A stretch of 64,000 bases of DNA from Cricetomys ansorgei (lineage: Eukaryota > Chordata > Mammalia > Rodentia > Nesomyidae). This document shows positions 31,321 through 42,299 of the stretch, one piece after another. The stretch is taken from assembly GCA_026225945.1 (NCBI GenBank), contig JAMJFZ010000239.1, positions 26,995,501-27,059,500 of the forward strand. Reading direction: 5' to 3'. Position numbers and translations under genes: made by a program. Numbering within the stretch: position 1 is the stretch's first letter; the number at the start of each line of letters is the position of its first letter. The notes beneath the pieces are model-generated. The model ran no database searches, had not been told where the DNA came from, and saw only the letters and a program-made list of their open reading frames with translations.

Positions 31321-32819
31321 CCTTTGGTGTTAATAACAGTTTTTGTCATTTGTGTTGCCTTGACTACACCGTCTTATCTGGGTTTGGTCATCAGGTGTCT
31401 GACCCCCACTCTGCCGATTGATTTCCAATACTGACATGCATAATTCAGTTAGAGTACCACGCTAATTCTAATTATTATTCATAGGACTACTTAGCACTTT
31501 TCATCATCTAATGTCTTCCAATTTTAGTTAATTAATCAAGCACAGATTTGTGTGGAGGTGAACTATAAAGTCTGATGTGATGATAAATCATTGCTGGGTA
31601 TCATGATCGTTTTTAATAGGAGAGAGATAAATGTGAAGAGAATTCCAGATGAACTGTTCTGGGGCCACCACAGTTCGTCCACTCTTGAATCTACCAACTA
31701 TTGCCTGAGTGTCTTGGGCCATTTTGAGGACTGATACCTGTGTTCTGTGTTTCCTTAGGGTTTTATTATGTAATTGGCCAGAGATTCAATTGATTCAGTT
31801 TCTTTGTTTTGTAAAAGAAGTTAAAAGCTTATTTTTTTCCCTAGGATGTGTAGCCTTGTCATAAGATATGATTTTAGGGTTTGCCAAATACTATCCTATG
31901 CACATCAGTACTCTAGAAAGTAGATGTTTCTCTACTTTTGTCAGAGGAGAGGGTGGGGGTGACTGAGGTTGTATAAATAATTAGGAGAGAGTCTTGGGCT
32001 TTGATCCTGAGCCTTTTCTTTCTACTCTCATTTCCCTGGCCTATTTCAAGGGAATTTCCTGGCCATTTCCAAATGGGTGGCCTATTTCCAATCAAAGAAG
32101 ACACTGATGTAATTCCAGACATGTTATTTGCCCTGTGGGGTGTGTTATAGAATACACTCCTGATACTTTTCAAATGCCATCAGTTCTCATACTTTCTGGC
32201 CTGTCTTTACTGGTTATTTTTAGCACTGTGCACGACAATCATCTGTGATGTTACTACACAAAACCAAACAGATGTTGATACTCCATCTCAGAACAAGTCA
32301 AGTGTTTCCCGGCAAGGGAAAAACTTGGTTGTATAAAAAAGTCTACACACGATTATGACTCCAATCTCTGGTTAAAAACTGTCAAGAATGGATTTTGCTC
32401 TTATTTTGGCGACTAGGCTAAGTGAGAATCTTGCTGTCACCTCTCCCCTGGGAGATACAGTGTCACTAACAGAAGAGTGGCTACCTTCTGATGCATTGAA
32501 GCAGACAATGAGGTGTGAGCCCAACACATAGAACTTTCTGGAACTCTGGCACCAGCAAATATGGATCAAAGGATAGTAGAAAAGTTTCTATGAAACCATA
32601 TGGTAGTTTATTATTTATACAGATTTTGAGTACTCAGCTAACATGGAAGACAGGATTTGTGAGAAGGTCACTGGTAGGATGGGTTATGATGAAATTAAAT
32701 TGGTGATTAGCACACTGATACTTTTATTTCCTCTTTATCTGCTCAGTCAGACATTTCTCTTTTTCTACTTTAAATGGATGGAGGCAATTTATTTCAGAAG
32801 GTAACAGTATACTAGTATA
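31321..32819. other. Repeat-poor stretch, no gene recognised
   Basis: About 1.5 kb with no repeat I can name. Frames at 31913-32173 and 32372-32569 lack recognisable domains. Confidence 0.45.
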
Positions 32820-33110
32820 TTTACTGCCGTATAACAAATCATATAAATGGTATTGACAAAACAGAAATTTATTTGCTTTTGGCTCTGAGAGTCAGCAATG
32901 TGGTCTGAGCCCAGCTTAGAAGTTCTGAAAGTTTTTCCTGGGTCATTCAAGTGGATTCACTCATTCAGTGGCTAAAGTAGGACCAGATTATTGAAAACAG
33001 CTTCATGTGAGGTGGTTAGTGGGATGTCAAACTGAGGTCCTCTGTGTTACCTGAATGGGCTAAACTACTGCGTAGTGTATCATTCACACTGTCCCGCTTG
33101 GAGTCACTGA
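32820..33110. mobile_element. Possible ancient repeat, family unknown
   Basis: The block ctgccgtataacaaatcata, acagaaatttatttgctttt and gtcagcaatgtggtctgag resembles a common mammalian medium-reiteration repeat with a ctgtataacaaac start. I cannot name it. Confidence 0.35.
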
Positions 33111-33159
33111 CAGCAAGGCCAGTGTGCAAATAATTTTCAGAATCTTTGTTCATTGCGTT

Positions 33160-33507
33160 CTTGCTGCTATGATTGGAATATGGAATGTATCTTGTAGATT
33201 CATGGTTTTGAACACCCGATCCTCAACTGGTGGTGCTGTTTGGAGAGGTCGTGGAACCTTTAGGACATGGTGCCTCGCTGGAAGAAGTGAGCCATTAGAG
33301 GATGGGTCTCGATCCCATTTCCTGTCCTGTGTCCGTGCACAGGTCCTGAAGATAGGAGGAGTCACAAGCACATGCCCAGCCACTGTCATGAACCTCATCT
33401 TACCGTATTTATCATGATAGATGGCATCATTTCAAACCAGCCCTTCCTTATGTTGCTTCTTGTCAGGAGTTGAATCACAGCAATGAGAAAAGTGACTAAT
33501 ACCACGT
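33160..33507 (+). mobile_element. MaLR LTR, plus strand
   Basis: The order gatcctcaactggtggtgct, gtttggagaggtcgtggaac, ctcgctggaagaagtgag and acagcaatgagaaaagtgac matches a full rodent MaLR LTR. Overlapping frames on both strands are incidental. Confidence 0.8.
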
Positions 33508-34477
33508 TGGCCACAGCCAGTTAAGTAGCCAAGCTGAAATTCAAAGAATGGAGAAAGCCCATGCCTTTTGGCAGGAGGAAAGCAAAGGACTTATTGGGTA
33601 GTCAGGGATGAGATTATTGAAGAAAGCCCTGCCAGGGACCTATCCCAGAAAGTAAACACTGATGCTTGACATTAACACATAGAAATGTAAATGACAAATA
33701 CGCTAGCAATTGAAATGACATATAACTGAAATAATGGAGTAGCAGGTTCCAAAAAGAATGGGATGAAGTGGTTATTCTAAGCATTGAGAAAATTTAGATT
33801 TAAGCAAATGTTTTCTTAGTATCCTACACTACTATATTCAAATCTTATTTTTTTCCAAGTAAGTTTGACTCACTGGGGAAAACTATATTGCTTGATGTTG
33901 AGATAGTTAAGCTTTGAGGCATGCTAGGCCATGAATTACATTAGTTTTCACAAAATGAAAGTTTTTATAAAGGGTCAAAGAAAACTACCATCTTGGAGTA
34001 TTTTTATCAAATTATGAAATATTATGCAAAACCAAGAGTGAATTTCTTAACTGAACTGGGAACGCGTCGCTAGTTCAGCGCTCCGACTGGGAAATGAGCA
34101 GTATCTTCTACTGAAAACTTCACTCAAGTAATGAGGCACATTAATTCTGAGCAGAGATTCAGTTATTGCTCTGAACTTGATCTGATCTTTTAATTCTCCT
34201 CTGCTTATAAAATATTCATGGACTAGGGTTTGCTGTATCCCGTGTTTCTAGTAAGGACACCTCTCTCTTCTAGTCTGAAATATATTTAAGAATAAAACGG
34301 GCAGGGGAAATGCTTGACCTTGTTCTAATGTACAAAGTGCAGGACCAAAGAGTTGTTGCAGTTAGAAACACCTTATGTAAAATTTTGTGAGCATTCCTGC
34401 CTGAGGCTGCAGGACTGTGTACTTTGTCACAAGGGAAAACACTACATGCTGCTTGTCTCTCTTTTGTTTCCTGCTAC
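33508..34477. other. No recognised feature
   Basis: Unassigned sequence between two MaLR LTRs, AT-rich overall, with an isolated CpG-containing patch (gaacgcgtcgctagttcagcg region, about 34,060-34,082). Confidence 0.45.
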
Positions 34478-34840
34478 GGAATGAATGCCTGTAACTTGAT
34501 TGTTTCCTCCTAAGTTTCATGTTCTGGAAGCTTGGCCCCAATGTAATTAACGATGGTGAATCCTTAAGAGGAGGGGCTCCTTAGAAGGTGGTGAGGTTGG
34601 GTTTGATCCTGAAGAAGTAGGTTGTAAAAATGCAGCCAGCTTCTGTGCTCAGCCTTCCTCCGGTGCCTCTTCTCCTTTTCGCGTCTCTGTCTCTGCCACA
34701 TTGTGATCCAGGAAAGGATGCCCTGGCCAGCTGTTGGTGTTATGCTGTTTGGACGGTCAAGTCACCAGAACCATAAGCCATATAAGCCTCTTTTCTTCAC
34801 AGATTGCCAAGAATCAAACACTTTGTTTTACAAACACAAA
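34478..34840 (+). mobile_element. Older MaLR LTR (MLT1/MST-like)
   Basis: Blocks gttctggaagcttggcccca, aagaggaggggctccttaga, a ctctgtctctgccacattgtg region and agcctcttttcttcacagat follow the pre-rodent MaLR LTR arrangement. More diverged than the MT-type copies. Confidence 0.65.
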
Positions 34841-36190
34841 GCAGACCAAGGCTCTTTCCAAGCTCTCACACCATGTAGATCTGTTTCTCTGGGTTGTTGT
34901 CTCTCTTGCTTTCTCCAAACCTCAAGACTCATTTCAATTTCCTTTATCTGTGAATTCTGTCCATAGGATACTCATCTTCTCATTAACTGACCTCTTCCTT
35001 GTTTCCTAGGTAACATTTAGATCACTGCTAGGAACTTCACCTCATCTTCGGACTTTTACTCTTTCAGTAGAAGTGTGGCACTTCTAAATAAACAACTTAC
35101 ACACTCTCAAATATACATAGATTTATATTTATATAAAATGACTAAATTATATACTTATGTTTATTCGCCTTGCTGTGTTTCGTGAGAACTTAGAGTCAAC
35201 ATCTAAACGACATTTACATTTTAATTACTTCTAGCCATTACACAGTTCCATATGACAGCTCATGGTATTCTCTTTGTATTTCTTCTCCTTTCCCACTAAA
35301 TCTCTAGCAAGGTTAGAATCTATACTAAGCGAGATATGCTGACTCAAAGTTCCTCTCTCATAGATTTCTGGAGACCTTTAACTGCTATTCCCAAGTACCA
35401 CCTATTCTCACAAAATTCATATTCTGAATTTTGTCATTAACAATCCAATTTCAATTGACAGGTTGCAACTTCGTTTTAGCTGACACTTACTTGAGAGTTC
35501 ACCCTACCTACTAAATCTTGTTCTTTCCTTTCTTAAAAATTTTCCTTTGTAGACTTTGGCTTACACCAGAGAGGGGCAAGAGTCACAAAGTCCAAATTTC
35601 AGCTCCCTACTACCATCTGGGAGCTGGGCGAGTCTTCTTCTTTGGGACTCAGGTTTCTTAAAAAATACGGTAAAAAATAATAATTTATTTCACAAGGAAG
35701 AAAATTCCTGGAAGATAGGATTAGAGCCTTTTGACTATCATTGGTGTTAATGAATTCTGCCACTACAAGAGGAAAAGAAACAGTTTTAAACAAACTATCA
35801 TAGGGAATAGTCATCATGCATGCACAGAGGTAAAATGTTGACAGTTTGTAGACAGGGGGAAGGTCCTAGAGGATCTGACCAGGTAGACTTCGCTTAGGTT
35901 TACTGTACAAAGTAGTCACAATTAGTAAATGAGTTACTGTTGAGAAAATAATTGGGCATAGGGATTTCTTTCCCTCGTTGCCTGTGTATCTTTTCTGAGG
36001 GCAGGCTCTTCCTTAAGTAACTGTTTATCTGCTTTTGTTTACCGGCCACAGAACGCTGGTGAAGAAATCTATTGACTGATGAGAAGACTTCCACTAAACT
36101 CTGACAATACTTATCTCAACCAGGCTGTATCCTTACTGGGTAATCCCTTCTATACTTTTTAAAAAATATATTTGTTTCTTTTTTTTTCTT
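34841..36190. other. Repeat-poor stretch, no gene recognised
   Basis: About 1.35 kb of unassigned sequence. Short frames (64-91 aa) have no recognisable domain. Confidence 0.45.
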
Positions 36191-36400
36191 TGTGTGTGTG
36201 TGTGTGTGTGTGTATGTGTTTGTGTGTGAGTGTGTGTGTGTGTGCCATACATGTGCATGTGGAGGCCAGAGGACAGTCTTGTTTGTCATTCCTTAGGAGC
36301 TGTCTTTTTCCTTGAGACCTAGTCTCAAGGAAATCAGCCCGTCTCTATCTCAGAAGCACTAAATAGAGATTACAAGCACATGTGACCAAGCCTGACAATT
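36191..36400 (-). mobile_element. Rodent SINE with TG-rich tail
   Basis: A TG-rich tail at 36191-36244, then catgtggaggccagaggaca, cattccttaggagctgtctt, ccttgagacctagtctc and gagattacaagcacatgtga. This is a common rodent SINE read in reverse, B4-like or B1-containing. Exact family uncertain. Confidence 0.6.
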
Positions 36401-36437
36401 TTTGCATTTTCTTGTGTTAAAATCCAGAGAGGGTTTT

Positions 36438-36464
36438 ATAATAATAATAATAACAATGATAATG

Positions 36465-36494
<30 letters not shown>
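36438..36494. repeat. (AAT)n microsatellite, imperfect
   Basis: AAT/TAA units with a few AATG interruptions. Confidence 0.92.
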
Positions 36495-36495
<1 letters not shown>

Positions 36496-36539
36496 TATAG
36501 TATAATTTTATAGTTTGTAGACCTTTTAGTAGTTAACAT

Positions 36540-36820
36540 TTGAGTTGATGAAATATCCACTAGAATCTAAATCACAGAGGTTAAAGTGCATATACCAAAT
36601 CCATGTGCCCAACAGGCACCAAGAAAATAATGTGTTGTGTAAACCTTGCCTTCATGTTCTGAAGAGGCAGCTGCCAATCATCTGCTTTGCTAGACAAATA
36701 CATCAGGAATCTGAGATATTCCTGAGAGATAAAACATCTTGGCCAAAGTTATACAGATTGAGAGAGTAGATAAGACTTGAACCCCTGCCTGGTCTCTTTA
36801 AAGCAACTTTGCATCCCACC
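36540..36820 (+). mobile_element. MIR SINE, plus strand
   Basis: The 3' half is clear: aggaatctgagatattcctg, tcttggccaaagttatacag, and gacttgaacccctgcctggt match the MIR core order. The 5' half is eroded. Confidence 0.65.
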
Positions 36821-36914
36821 TCACTGTGTAGTATATAGAAATGTAACTAGTCATTACTTTGTTGCATAAGAACAACAGAACTCCTCTGATACACCGGTGT
36901 AGACATACTTGGCC

Positions 36915-36990
36915 TTTTTATGTGGGTTCTGGGGTCAAACTCAGGACCTACTTATAAGACCAATGCTTCATCAACAGCTGTTTCCAAGCC
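36915..36990 (-). mobile_element. tRNA-related SINE fragment
   Basis: Plus strand tgtgggttctggggtcaaac, then tcaggacctacttataagac, is the reverse of a B2/B3/ID-type tRNA-like head. Confidence 0.5.
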
Positions 36991-37017
36991 ACATGATGGC
37001 TTACACGAGGCTGTAAA

Positions 37018-37345
37018 AACTCTTTGGTAGTTTCATACATGCATATAATGTACTTTGATCACATCCATTTCTTAGTCTCGTCCCCCAGGATGTTCCTTGT
37101 TCTCCCCACTGTGTCTCCCTCCCAACTTCATGAGCTGTTCCTTTTTAAACCCATCAAGTCCACTTAGTGTTCTCTGTATGCACTTGGGTGTGCAACAATT
37201 CACAGGAGAACAGGACATATCTCAGGGGTGGCATCCCTGAGGAAAACTGTCTCTCCCTTCCCTAGTAGCCATTAACTCCTCAGCTGCGGGTGGACCTTCA
37301 TGAGGCCCTTCTGCATTCATGCTGGGGTTTCATGTTGGATAGACT
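37018..37345 (-). mobile_element. Rodent L1 3' UTR, minus strand
   Basis: Opens ttggtagtttcatacatgca and continues through cccatcaagtccacttagtg, cacttgggtgtgcaac and cattaactcctcagctgcgg. This is the reverse of the rodent L1 3' UTR and end, 5'-truncated. Confidence 0.72.
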
Positions 37346-37952
37346 GGCATTGAAGACGAGGGATTTTATATTCTGAGTGGTTGCTGTCATTAGTAACATA
37401 ATGTGTTTGGAAAAACACAAGTTTGTTAATTTATTTAAAATGCGCATTGTTTGCCTGTGACAAATCTAACAGAGAGCCAGTAGGTGACTCCACTAACTTT
37501 TGTATCAAGTCTTTATGTTTAAAAAATATAACATTTTAATTAATGCTTTGATAATTTCATACCTGCGTAGAGTGCGTTTCCACCTTGGGCACCCCCCACC
37601 ACTGCTGCCCTTAACTCAGAGTTTCTGTAACAGACCTGACCGAGTGCAAGAAAGAATTAGAAAACTTAAAGGCAGGTCAATTGAAGTCGCAGTCAGAGGA
37701 ATAACAACAACACCCTCTCCCCCCAAATCACAAAAATCCTCCAAAATAAATGGATCAATCAAAAGAAACAAAGAAAGAAAAAAGAAATGAGAAAACATTT
37801 GAAGTAAGCATGAGCAACTTACAGGGCACGTCGAGTGACCAATGGATGTAGTGTGGGCGTCTCTGAAGAACAAGACGGGCAGAAAACAGGAAAAGCCATC
37901 GTGTCCCAAATTTCATAAATCTGGAGGTGGAATGAATGTGCTAGGAGAGGGG
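37346..37952. other. No recognised feature
   Basis: Unassigned sequence. Opposing 96- and 97-aa frames overlap around 37500-37909; neither has a recognisable domain. Confidence 0.4.
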
Positions 37953-38006
37953 ATGATGACGACGATGACGACGACAACGACAATGACGATGACTACGATG
38001 ATGATA
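37953..38006. repeat. ATG/ACG trinucleotide repeat
   Basis: Imperfect run of GAT, GAC and AAC triplets with multiple CpG steps, an unusual base content for a rodent microsatellite. Confidence 0.88.
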
Positions 38007-38132
38007 AGAAAGCACCTGTCAGGCAATATTATGGAATGAAAGCTATCATTTAGACATATAGGAGAGAGACAGATTTTCTTAGAGAAACAAAAGCTTAGAG
38101 TGGTCATTCCCAGTAGACCCGAGGCGGATAAA

Positions 38133-38145
38133 GGGGCCCCGCCCC
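38133..38145. promoter_or_regulatory. GC-box-like element
   Basis: GGGGCCCCGCCCC sits in a small CpG-containing patch (38110-38170) in otherwise AT-rich DNA. It fits an SP/KLF site. No start site is supported. Confidence 0.3.
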
Positions 38146-38506
38146 TCTCCGGAACAGTAGGTAGGCGGGAGGTATTGCTAGATTATTGTTAAAATCTGCT
38201 CAAAATCACTGTTAGTGTTACTGATTAGCTCTTTAGGTTCTCACTGTCAAAGCTCATCAGACGCTCATTTTTCTTGTAAATAAGCAAAGATGTTAAGGGT
38301 TGAGGTAATTTGATTCCTTAATTAGCAACTGTTGGGCCCTCCCTTGTTGCCATGGCTACCTTGCCGTGAAAGGACTGCCAATCAAACAGTCAGCTGGATT
38401 ACCTTTATGTCAGCACCAGCTGTTCTGAGCACTTCACCGAGACCTCAAGGAAGCCACAAAATGATTGCACTGCTCCAGATCCTGAAAGTGCATCGTCAGC
38501 TGCCAC

Positions 38507-38514
38507 TGACGTCA
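38507..38514. promoter_or_regulatory. Perfect palindromic CRE
   Basis: TGACGTCA, the full cAMP-response element recognised by CREB/ATF family proteins. It lies in a repeat-poor patch with an octamer motif 150 bp downstream. Function is inferred from the motif only. Confidence 0.35.
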
Positions 38515-38590
38515 TCAGTTTGTACTGGACTATTGCCGTCACAAGCTTCAATCAACTCTTCACGACCTTGAAACCATTTCCCAAGCGGGG

Positions 38591-38621
38591 AGCACTTCGG
38601 GTGGCCCACCGAAGGAGTGCT
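38591..38621. repeat. Imperfect hairpin-forming inverted repeat
   Basis: agcacttcgggtgg pairs with ccaccgaaggagtgct across a tiny loop, with one bulge per arm. Confidence 0.6.
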
Positions 38622-38664
38622 GAGACTGATACAAAAATGACAACTATTATCAATGTAAGCTTTC

Positions 38665-38672
38665 ATTTGCAT
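38665..38672. promoter_or_regulatory. Octamer motif ATTTGCAT
   Basis: A perfect POU-factor octamer inside the near-palindrome tttcatttgcatgaaa. Motif evidence only. Confidence 0.3.
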
Positions 38673-38760
38673 GAAAGGCTTGCTGTACTTGCTCTCTGGT
38701 TGTCTACGCAGTCTGTTGTCTCAGGTGGTGACCAGATAGGGAGAGACAATCCGTGATGCC

Positions 38761-39257
38761 TCCTCTGGGGTTGCAACGTTAAGTCCTATAAAAGACTTCT
38801 CTTAATGCTTTTATTAGAGTGGACTGAGATGCTGACATGAAGAAGAGAAACCACAACATTGGAAACAGTGGAGAAGCATCCACTGTGGCAGCAGGGGCAT
38901 CAGAAGGGCCCTGAACTCACAAATATCTGTCTGGTCCCTGATTCCCGAGTGCTATGATTGTAGAAATGTACCTCCATATTCAGCTGGATGAAACAATTTT
39001 ATTCTGGTATAAAACTTGAGACACACAAGTCTTAGACCTTTCATGGACTGTAATTATAAAAGTTTTTTCAGTGAATGTACAATAAAATGCATTTAAATGG
39101 TAACATCAGTAACATCAGTGTGGGAAGTTTGGTGCTATAAATAGCACTATCAAAAAAAGAAGACATAAAGTAAACAGCCTAAGTTTTCAGTTCAGGGAAC
39201 TAGAAAATCAAAGGAAGAACAAACGAAGCCTAAAGTTAGCAAAAGGGAGAAAAATTA
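38761..39257. other. No recognised feature
   Basis: Unassigned sequence leading to a MaLR LTR. A direct repeat of taacatcag occurs at about 39,100-39,118. Confidence 0.4.
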
Positions 39258-39675
39258 TTGCTCTGGTTTGAATGAGAAATAGCACTTCCACAGGCTCTTG
39301 TGCTGAAGTGGTTACTGGCTGATGGTACTGTTGAGGGGCGTCTGGATCGTGATGCTGTAGCACGACCCTAACTTCCACTAACTGATACATGCTTTGATGT
39401 GTTTGTAGCTGGACAGGCTGCTAGAAGGTGGGTCCTGCTTGGAGGGAGTGGCTTACTGGAGGCATGCCCTTGTAAGGCCTTATTTGCCCACAAACACCTT
39501 CTGCTTTACTGCGATGAGAGCAGCTTCCTGTCTAGTACAACGATTTAGCCTTACCCCAGGCCCACAGGGAGCTATGGTTTGAAACCTGTGAAATCACATG
39601 ACAGAGTAAACCTTCTTCCCTTTAAATTGTTTCTCTCATGTGTTTTGCCACAACAATGTGAACCGTGTACAACGA
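39258..39675 (+). mobile_element. MaLR LTR, plus strand
   Basis: Starts gctctggtttgaatgagaaa, shows gaaggtgggtcctgcttgg and ggagggagtggcttactgga, and ends cacaacaatgtgaaccgtgt. The longer-than-usual middle suggests a small insertion near 39,330-39,400. Confidence 0.68.
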
Positions 39676-39859
39676 TAATACAACAGTGGTTGTGGGTGCA
39701 GAAATAAAAAAGGAAAGAAAAACAATAGCAAAAGCAATGAAATTAAAGGTTTTTTTTTTTGAAAAAAGTAAACTAAACTAAATTGACACTTTCTGACCAA
39801 AGTGAAAATATCTTCAACAAAATACTTCAAACTGAGTCCAGATTCACATAAAATTTATA

Positions 39860-40270
39860 TACTATAACCAAATGAGGGTGGGTTCCTCACACATAAATAC
39901 ATTAATGTTATATATTATATTAACAGAGTGAGAAAACTCATCGCAATAGATTCAGTAAAAGTGCTTGATAAGATTCAACATCCTTTCATGATTAAAAATG
40001 CTCAACAAAATTGGCAAAGGATGCCTTTCAACATAACAAAGGTTATTTGTGATGAGACCACCACCAACTAAAAATATATATCCAGTTCTTATTGAACGTT
40101 TATTAGAGTTTCACAATCTGACTAAAACAGAAGGTTAAACACATTTCAAAATTTTAAAATCATCTGGGATACAGTTTTGGAGTTTTGATGGGATTACTTG
40201 GAAATAAATACTAACAAAAAGTGAATTTAGAAAACCCTCACGAAACTGGAAATCATCCAAATGAGTTACT
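39860..40270 (+). mobile_element. Ancient L1 ORF2 fragment, plus strand
   Basis: The nucleotides ctcatcgcaatagattcagt, gataagattcaacatccttt and catgattaaaaatgctcaac match the L1 reverse-transcriptase region. Frames are broken, so it is inactive. Confidence 0.62.
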
Positions 40271-40292
40271 GATCAAAGAAGAAAAAATAGGG

Positions 40293-40375
40293 GCACCCAG
40301 GACAGCAGGTCAGTGACAGAGAGTGCTTATGACAAGCGAGGCCCTGGACTCTGCCTCCAGAACAGTAATATGGAA
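40293..40375 (+). mobile_element. ID-like SINE fragment
   Basis: Contains cagcaggtcagtgacagaga, a gtgcttatgacaagcgagg segment and ccctggactctgcctccag, resembling an ID element head (gctcagtggtagagcgcttg). Diverged. Confidence 0.5.
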
Positions 40376-40613
40376 CAAGATGAATAAACACCTGTGATGC
40401 AGCTAAAGTATGTGATCTTTGCCGATGCGTGGAACTAAGCAAGGAACCAAGAGTGACTTGGGTTAGTAGGACATCTTCAGTGACAAGATGCTGAGAGGGA
40501 GGACCAGGGGACCAGAAATAATAAAGAAAACTGGAAAGTTGGGGTCAGGAGGTCTTGCAAAAGCTCTGTTTTATGCCAAACAAGATGATTAAGGAATACA
40601 GAATCTTATATAT

Positions 40614-40833
40614 CAGCAGTTCTCAACCTGTGGGTCACAGCCCCTTTGGAGGTTGAACGACCCTTTCACAGACCCTAAGATCATCTGCATATCAGATATT
40701 TACATTATGATTTGTAACTGTAGCCAAATTACATTTATGAAGTAGCAATGAACATAAATTTATGGTTGGGGGTCACCACAACATGAGATGCTGTATTAAA
40801 GGGTCACAGCATCAGGAAGGTTGAGAACCCCTG
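40614..40833. mobile_element. URR1-type hAT DNA transposon
   Basis: A 220-bp non-autonomous element with 16-bp near-perfect terminal inverted repeats (cagcagttctcaacct and aggttgagaacccctg). It is flanked by a perfect 8-bp duplication TTATATAT (40606-40613 and 40834-40841), as expected for the hAT superfamily. The body (gggtcacagcccctttggag, tatcagatatttacattatg, gggtcaccacaacatgag) matches the rodent URR1 pattern as I recall it. No transposase is encoded; such copies were moved in trans. The cagttctcaacc termini resemble hAT-Charlie elements. Confidence 0.9.
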
Positions 40834-41179
40834 TTATATATGGTTTGAAGGGGGAAAATAGGAGAGAGTCAGAAGAAAACTCACACAGTGGATGAACTGA
40901 ACAGGAAGCTAATCGGGCAATAAAGTACAAACGGAACACAGGATATTTCAAGTGTACCACAGACCCAGCAGCCTTGGGACTGATAGCCTGGGTCTTGCCA
41001 AATCTTCCCATGATCAAGGACACAGAACTATGTTCATTATAGTCTTGTGCTTTTCCTTGGGCTTTTGACTTTCTGTTTGCTCTGTCCTATTCCAATGTGT
41101 TACTTTTTGTTTTATCTTATCATATTTTTTTATCTTATTTCACTTAATTTTATTATTATTCCTTAGAAGCCTGTTTGTT

Positions 41180-41290
41180 TTCTAATGAGAGACTTAAAGT
41201 GAGTGGGTCCAGATGGGAGAGGAGGTGGGGAGGAACTGGGAGGAGAGACAGAGGGGGAAACTTTAATTAGGTGATATTGTGTTAGGAAAA
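41180..41290 (+). mobile_element. L1 3' end fragment
   Basis: aggaggtggggaggaactgg, gaggagagacagaggggg and gatattgtgttagg form the G-rich end of a rodent L1 3' UTR, finishing in an A run. Confidence 0.6.
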
Positions 41291-41324
41291 AAAAAACACT
41301 TATAAATAAAGAGGAAAAACAATA

Positions 41325-41490
41325 TTTGGGCAGCACAAATTGGTCTTTAAATGGTAGAGAAAAGGGGCTACCAAGTTGTGTGGCTAGGAAAAGGGGCTGT
41401 GTGACTGGAAAGGGTTGAAGGTGGACATTGAACATGATCAAAACATATCAGACTAAGTTCTCAAAGAACTGACAAAATTTTAAAACCAAC
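41325..41490 (+). mobile_element. Second L1 3' end, same orientation
   Basis: gggcagcacaaattggtctt, an aaggggctgtgtgactgg block and aagttctcaaagaactgac reproduce a rodent L1 3' end again, immediately after the previous one. Confidence 0.68.
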
Positions 41491-42075
41491 TAAAGCAAAT
41501 AAAAGGATATTTTAATTCTAGAAAACAAAAAAGGCACAGTGTAATGAAAGCATAGGGTGCGACCAACCCTGAATTTCGTGTGTGTGTGCTTGTGTGAGAG
41601 AAGGGTGGTGGTGGGGAGGAAGGGGAATTCGGGGTAAAAAGTTAAAGAAGTCTTAGTGACGATGATAGCTGGAAAGCCATCAGTGTGTACAGACCTTCAG
41701 CTGTTCTCTGAAAGGTGCCATTTGACAGGAAAAAACGCCATGGATCTGGTCTAACAGGGTGTACTCTGTTCTATGTATCTGCTTTCTATTGCAGGACTGG
41801 AAGGAGCTGAGATCAGAAAGCAGATGTGATTGATCCTAATCTCACTTAAAAAGTCTTAGTGAAGACAGAAACTCAACACTGGTGGGTGTCTGGTGAGATT
41901 TCCAGAACAAAAATTTAATATGGACACGTGGATAGTGGTAGAAGCAGAGATAGTTTATCAGGGAACAAATCATTCCCTAGGGAAGAATTGATCCAGAATG
42001 GGAGAAAGGTTAGAAACTCAGTGGTCTCAGTGTCCTCTGGACTGCGAGCTTTATAGGTCATTTGTATAGTACAGG

Positions 42076-42076
<1 letters not shown>
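41491..42076. other. No recognised feature
   Basis: Unassigned sequence, possibly including eroded LTR sequence (gatagtttatcagggaacaa area), but not assignable. Confidence 0.35.

Positions 42077-42118
<42 letters not shown>
42077..42118. repeat. (TG)21 microsatellite
   Basis: Uninterrupted TG run. Confidence 0.95.
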
Positions 42119-42121
<3 letters not shown>

Positions 42122-42299
42122 TCCAGTCTTCCTCTGTCAACTGGTGTCTCTCCCACATTCTAAGTTTGATCTCTCCATCCTACCTTCCTGCTACACCAGG
42201 GTTTTACAAGCTTCAGATTTCAAATATTTCTCAACTCCAATTTTCCTCCTGAGTTTCCCCCCACTGGGGTGCTGATTACTTTTTTGCATATATTCTGTG

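Noticed and set aside
38100..38170. CpG island promoter
   Set aside because: The CpG-containing patch is only about 60 bp and no transcript or exon structure is visible.
38332..38756. Overlapping 79- and 78-aa frames near the CRE as small genes
   Set aside because: No recognisable domain, no clear Kozak context and overlapping frames; kept only as a possible regulatory region.
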